Below are positions 31,172-34,206 of a DNA stretch of 34,206 bases, one piece after another. Below the pieces are notes generated by a model, which saw nothing but the letters and a program-made list of their open reading frames with translations, was not told the DNA's origin and did no database searches. The stretch is from GWB1-38-13 sp964488535 (GTDB lineage Bacteria > Patescibacteriota > Microgenomatia > UBA8517), in NCBI GenBank assembly GCA_964488535.1, contig CAZAUT010000019.1:1-34206 (forward strand), written 5' to 3'. Each line of letters begins with the position of its first letter. Positions within the stretch are counted from its first letter, which is position 1. The position numbers and the translations under genes are program-made.

Positions 31172-31771
31172 TTACAATTTACCCAATACAAATATATTAA
31201 AAAAAGAAACGGCCGAAATCAATCCCGAAATAAAAATATCATATTCTGTTTGAAATAGTGTTAATCCGGGATTTATAATCGAGACAAAGGATCTCAATAG
31301 AAAAAATAAACCTATGGAAAAATATGCAGGAAACCCCCTTCTTCCCGATCTGTACCAAACAAACGTCTTATAATACTTTTTCACTGCAAAGTACGCTACT
31401 CCGGATACGGTAACCATAATGTAAAATATCACTTTGTCTATCGAGGCGTGTATTAAAATTATCGGCAGGGTAAATAGTAATGCCAGCCAGATTGATACCG
31501 CCATCGCATCAACCGCTTCGTTTGGTTTAATCCCTTTTCTTCTGAAGCCATGTATAAGACCGATTGTAAAAAAAACTATAACTATCCAGAATGTATAGAT
31601 TGATGCAAAATATGACATACCATAACCCGTAAAGGAAAATGCCAAAACATAAAATGCGGTCGAAAAGATTTGGCTCGGAATATAATCCTCTTTCAAATTC
31701 CTCCAGAAAGCAAAAAGGAAAACAAAAACAGAAGCAATGGTTACAAATGAATAGGTCAAAAGGTCAGACAT
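31172..31771 (-). CDS. Membrane protein resembling a degenerate Lgt
   Basis: From the ATG at 31771 the protein has 199 residues and about six membrane helices. Parts recall prolipoprotein diacylglyceryl transferase: IGLIHGFRRKGIKPNEAVDAMAVSIWLALL sits where Lgt has its HGG...D...A segment, split around residues 70-100, and RSGRRGFPAYFSIGLFFLLRSF resembles the C-terminal Lgt helix. The catalytic HGG and the RIGNF(I)NGE motif are absent, so it is not expected to be an active transferase. This likeness is inference by eye. A TATACT box 14 bases before the ATG supports the chosen start; the in-frame extension upstream runs into the divergent promoter. Confidence 0.6.
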   Translation of the reverse strand: MSDLLTYSFVTIASVFVFLFAFWRNLKEDYIPSQIFSTAFYVLAFSFTGYGMSYFASIYTFWIVIVFFTIGLIHGFRRKGIKPNEAVDAMAVSIWLALLFTLPIILIHASIDKVIFYIMVTVSGVAYFAVKKYYKTFVWYRSGRRGFPAYFSIGLFFLLRSFVSIINPGLTLFQTEYDIFISGLISAVSFFNIFVLGKL

Positions 31772-31785
31772 ATCTTTATTGAGAT

Positions 31786-31791
31786 AGTATA
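31786..31791 (-). promoter_or_regulatory. -10 box of the membrane protein-dksA-rluD unit
   Basis: On the minus strand TATACT lies 14 bases before the ATG at 31771, predicting a leader of about seven bases. The -35 region is weak (TTATCC). Confidence 0.5.
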
Positions 31792-31845
31792 CCTCAAACT
31801 TAACGAGTGGATAACAGAAAATGTTATTTTCCCTAATACAGGCAA

Positions 31846-31875
31846 TTGACATTATACAACCGGATTGTCTACCAT
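31846..31875 (+). promoter_or_regulatory. Leaderless-type promoter of the YdjM-like gene
   Basis: TTGACA (31846-31851), 18 bases and TACCAT (31870-31875) are followed by six bases and the ATG at 31882. An in-frame TTG at 31846 is the -35 box and should not be taken as the start. Confidence 0.6.
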
Positions 31876-31881
31876 TTACTC

Positions 31882-32346
31882 ATGCTTGAAACTCCCCATG
31901 TTATAGTTGCAGCTGCGATAGCAGCGAAAACCGGAAATCCTCTTTTGGCCGTTTCTTTGTCATTTCTCTCTCATTTTGTGCTTGATAAGACCCCCCACTG
32001 GAATCCTCACCTTACTACCAGTGAAGTAAAAATTAGAAATTTTGACCGAAATACACTTTTTATCGTAATTACCGATTCTTTGGCAGCCCTAATTGCAGGA
32101 TTATTAATTGCCATGTCTTTTCTTCCCGATCAAAGAAAGTTTTTACTCGTTATAATGTGCTCGTTTGTTGCCATTCTTCCGGATCTCATTGAAGCCCCAT
32201 ACATCTTCTTAAACAAAAAAAGCTCCTGGGCGAAAAAATGGCTGTCTTTTCAAAAGAGGCATCAGAATAATACCAACGTTGTGTGGGGAATTGCTACACA
32301 AGTACTAGTGATAATTGGAGCGATGGGGTGGATACTACAAAAGTAA
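31882..32346 (+). CDS. Small membrane protein resembling YdjM metal-dependent hydrolases
   Basis: The 154-residue protein opens MLETPHVIVAAAIAAKTGNPLLAV and has SHFVLDKTPHWNPH near residue 30-43. An H-x4-D followed by PHWN is the pattern of membrane-bound predicted metal-dependent hydrolases (YdjM/DUF457-like). A second acidic site, AILPDLIEAPY, lies near 100-110, and FQKRHQNNTNVVWGIATQ supplies another His. Four hydrophobic helices are likely. Biochemical function of the family is poorly known. It is divergent from the dksA unit and convergent with the aminopeptidase gene across a heptad inverted repeat. Confidence 0.65.
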   Translation: MLETPHVIVAAAIAAKTGNPLLAVSLSFLSHFVLDKTPHWNPHLTTSEVKIRNFDRNTLFIVITDSLAALIAGLLIAMSFLPDQRKFLLVIMCSFVAILPDLIEAPYIFLNKKSSWAKKWLSFQKRHQNNTNVVWGIATQVLVIIGAMGWILQK

Positions 32347-32449
32347 ATTCAAGAGTCAAAATTCAAAATGTAAAATGAAAATGTAAAATCTTAATATTTT
32401 TCATCTTTTTGATATGTGATTTTGATTTTTGGTATTTGATATTTGATTG
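32345..32449. repeat. Heptad-phased inverted repeat between convergent genes
   Basis: Left arm from 32345: AAATTCA, AGAGTCA, AAATTCA, AAATGTA, AAATGA (6 bases), AAATGTA, AAATCTT. Right arm from 32406: TTTTTGA, TATGTGA, TTTTGA (6 bases), TTTTTGG, TATTTGA, TATTTGA. Counting outward from the centre, both arms have the unit lengths 7, 7, 6, 7, 7, 7, so the single short unit occupies the same place in each arm. The arms are imperfectly complementary and fill the whole gap between the two stops. Confidence 0.82.
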
Positions 32450-33529
32450 TTAACGTTCTATCTTCCATTCCCCATTCTCCTGCACCAGTTTATTGTCAAA
32501 CCACAATTCTCCCCTATCGCGCAGGTCTTTTATCATATCCCAGTGAAGTGCCGATACGTTTTTGCTGAACGTCTTTTTATATCCCCTGCCGAGCGCAATA
32601 TGGATCGTTCCTCCGATCTTTTCGTCAAATAAAATGTTTTTGGTGAAGCGCTTAATCGCGTAGTTATTACCTATCCCCAATTCTCCGATAAACCGCGCTC
32701 CCCTATCGGTATCCAATATTTTGTTGAGATCGTCCCCGTTTTTATCGGCCGTTGCCTTTACAACTTGGCCGTTTTTGAATTCAAGCCGGACATTGTGGAA
32801 TTCACGCCCCATAAAGATGGCGGGAAAAGTGTAAGTAATGAATCCGTTTACAGAGTTTTCCACAACCGATGTAAAAACCTCGCCGTCGGGCATATTAAAC
32901 TCCCCAGCGCAGTTTTCGGCACATCTGCCTTTTATGGACAACGTAAGATCGGTATCAATTCCTACAATTCTTACTTTATCCGTTGCGTCAAGTAATTTCC
33001 TTAATTTTTCCTGCTCTTTCCATAATACTCCCCAATCAACGTCATTTATTGCCGAAAACACAAAGTCCTTATATTCCGCCAAAGACATATCGGCTTCCTG
33101 CGCTTGTGCTTCGGTTGGGTATTGGGTTATTACCCAGCGGGTGTGCTCAACACGATAGTCGGAAATGGATTTTATAACAGTTGCCCTTTGGGCAATTTTT
33201 GAAGCGTCAATTGTGCTTAACGCGCGGGTATTTGTAGGGGCGGAAATCCGGACGTAACAATCGACATTCTTCGTTTCATACTCTTCAATTAACGGAAAGT
33301 GTTTTAGTTGTTCGGGAGACGCATTTTTAAAATACGTTTTTGCGAATTCGTAAGAATCAAATTTCATACGTACTTCGGATGCGCCGTTTTTTATAAGAAG
33401 ACAGTATACTTCCAACGCAAGCGGTTTTGCTTCAAAATCGGAAATTACGACGATCCTCTCCCCTTTTTTGACCTTAAGAGAATAATTCACCAATATTTCT
33501 GCTTGTTTTAGAATTCCGATATCAGTCAT
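32450..33529 (-). CDS. M29-family (aminopeptidase T/AmpS-like) metalloaminopeptidase
   Basis: The 359-residue protein matches thermophilic aminopeptidases of family M29, which use two metals. It begins ILVNYSLKVKKGERIVVIS and carries the expected ligands: E217 in FNMPDGEVFTS, E283 in ARFIGELGIGNN, H310 in GGTIHIALGRGY, and H329 and D331 in SALHWDMIKDL. The Tyr region after H310 (GRGY) is also present. Length is slightly under the usual 370-410. It probably trims peptides in the cytosol. A TATACA box eight bases before the ATG indicates a leaderless mRNA. Confidence 0.92.
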   Translation of the reverse strand: MTDIGILKQAEILVNYSLKVKKGERIVVISDFEAKPLALEVYCLLIKNGASEVRMKFDSYEFAKTYFKNASPEQLKHFPLIEEYETKNVDCYVRISAPTNTRALSTIDASKIAQRATVIKSISDYRVEHTRWVITQYPTEAQAQEADMSLAEYKDFVFSAINDVDWGVLWKEQEKLRKLLDATDKVRIVGIDTDLTLSIKGRCAENCAGEFNMPDGEVFTSVVENSVNGFITYTFPAIFMGREFHNVRLEFKNGQVVKATADKNGDDLNKILDTDRGARFIGELGIGNNYAIKRFTKNILFDEKIGGTIHIALGRGYKKTFSKNVSALHWDMIKDLRDRGELWFDNKLVQENGEWKIER

Positions 33530-33537
33530 CTATCAAT

Positions 33538-33543
33538 TGTATA
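33538..33543 (-). promoter_or_regulatory. -10 box of the aminopeptidase gene
   Basis: On the minus strand TATACA is followed by eight bases and the ATG at 33529, the same spacing as at pilD and at the methyltransferase gene at 19381. Confidence 0.45.
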
Positions 33544-33621
33544 GTAAAACATCACAAGAACATTTATCAACATTCATCTCAACACATAAACATTCTTTTC
33601 AATTCATCCACACTTCCTACT

Positions 33622-33647
33622 ACTACCACGCACTGTAGTGTGGTAGT
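33622..33647. terminator. Hairpin downstream of the TrpR-like gene
   Basis: ACTACCAC (33622-33629) pairs with GTGGTAGT (33640-33647) around a ten-base loop that can add further pairs. It lies ten bases after the stop of the TrpR-like gene on the minus strand. There is no T tract, so termination is uncertain. Confidence 0.4.
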
Positions 33648-33656
33648 TGTAAAACA

Positions 33657-34206
33657 TTACTCTTTTTTTACATTCAGGTTTCCTGAAAAATAGTCAAATA
33701 ATAATTTATTTTGCTCGCCTCTAAACCTCTCTCTTTTTATATCTAACTTCTCCATAATTTCATTAATTTTAGCCTTTTGTTTCGCATCCGACGATTTAAA
33801 GAATTCCCCCAGCACCAGTTGAGGCCAAAAATATATTGAGTATCTTCTTTTAAAGTTGTGCCAACTGTAGGGGTCATATTTTTCTTCAATTGAAATATCT
33901 TTCTCGTCTGGTTTTTTTCTTGCCAAAATTATCTTAAATCCCTGTCCGGATAAATTCAACCAAGTGTTAATTCTTGAAATCGTAGAGTATCCCACCTTAA
34001 GTTGTTCTCTAATATCATCGTAGTTATATTTTTTTACCAGTAACTCGGCAATTTTAAGACGCTTGGCTATCGTTTCAATTTCTTTTGGGGATAAAAAATC
34101 AGTCAACGTGTCTGCTACTTCTTCTGGAGTATTAAGAGTAGAAAATGCTCTGCATAAATTTAGAATAAGCGTTTTTCTTTCCGAGCTTGTCAATTTAGAA
34201 CTACCT
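33657..34206 (-). CDS. YerC/TrpR-like helix-turn-helix protein, 5' end at or beyond edge
   Basis: The N-terminal 95 residues match the YerC/TrpR fold: LILNLCRAFSTLNTPEEVADTLTDFLSPKEIETIAKRLKIAELL, split across helices A-C, followed by YNYDDIREQLKVGYSTISRINTWLN, the helix-turn-helix. YerC proteins are usually about 100 residues. Here an 80-residue basic and aromatic C-terminal extension follows (WHNFKRRYSIYFWPQLVLGEFF, then a charged helix). The first in-window start is a TTG at 34193, but the frame stays open to the edge, so the true start may lie beyond the window. A DNA-binding regulator is likely; the tryptophan-binding residues of TrpR cannot be assumed. Confidence 0.82.
   Translation of the reverse strand, partial: GSSKLTSSERKTLILNLCRAFSTLNTPEEVADTLTDFLSPKEIETIAKRLKIAELLVKKYNYDDIREQLKVGYSTISRINTWLNLSGQGFKIILARKKPDEKDISIEEKYDPYSWHNFKRRYSIYFWPQLVLGEFFKSSDAKQKAKINEIMEKLDIKRERFRGEQNKLLFDYFSGNLNVKKE

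Overview
The window looks like part of a Candidate Phyla Radiation (Patescibacteria) genome, most likely Microgenomates-like. The signs are low G+C, a type IV pilus locus without outer-membrane secretin parts, several short TFP-like (pseudo)pilins, reduced replication genes, few Shine-Dalgarno sites, and -10 boxes placed so close to ATG that many mRNAs would be leaderless or nearly so. TGA ends several genes (pilC, the small hydrolase) and I saw no sign of TGA recoding. This assignment is inferred from gene content and sequence style, not from a marker-gene tree.

Layout. 1-3084 (minus strand): a pilin running off the left edge, a pseudopilin-like protein, prepilin peptidase PilD and another pilin. 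3290-9321 (both strands): an AT-rich island with an FkbM methyltransferase, a second methyltransferase, three GT2 glycosyltransferases and a DUF2723/TMEM260-type membrane glycosyltransferase. It is bounded by two paralogous pilins in the same orientation. 9383-14451 (minus): pilin, pilC, pilT and pilB, transcribed from pilB toward the pilin. 14556-23622 (plus): a short DNA polymerase III delta'-like gene, gyrB, a K+-independent-type H+-pyrophosphatase, a methyltransferase with a 10-N gap, a membrane protein and gyrA. 23628-25298 (minus): a small alpha/beta hydrolase and a Xer-type tyrosine recombinase separated by a cloverleaf-like repeat. 25299-26682: about 1.4 kb without a convincing gene but rich in repeats. 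26683-34206: membrane proteins, YebC, a TPR/HIRAN-like protein, RluD- and DksA-like proteins, a degenerate Lgt-like protein, a YdjM-like protein, an M29 aminopeptidase and a YerC/TrpR-like regulator that runs off the right edge.

How it fits together. PilB and PilT drive pilus extension and retraction on PilC, and PilD processes the pilins. The embedded glycosyltransferases and methyltransferases, with a DUF2723 enzyme, suggest that the pilins or other surface proteins are O-glycosylated and that the glycan is methylated; this is inference. 

The most unusual signal is in the gene borders. Many consist of degenerate short-unit arrays with a strict 7-bp or 8-bp period. Unit sequence differs from locus to locus while the period is kept. 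Octad arrays abut the start codons of at least four genes. Heptad arrays form long inverted repeats, at two sites around a CAATGTTTTAAAACATTG-like core, next to gene 3' ends. I know of no named element that matches this, and it is the best candidate here for an undescribed system.
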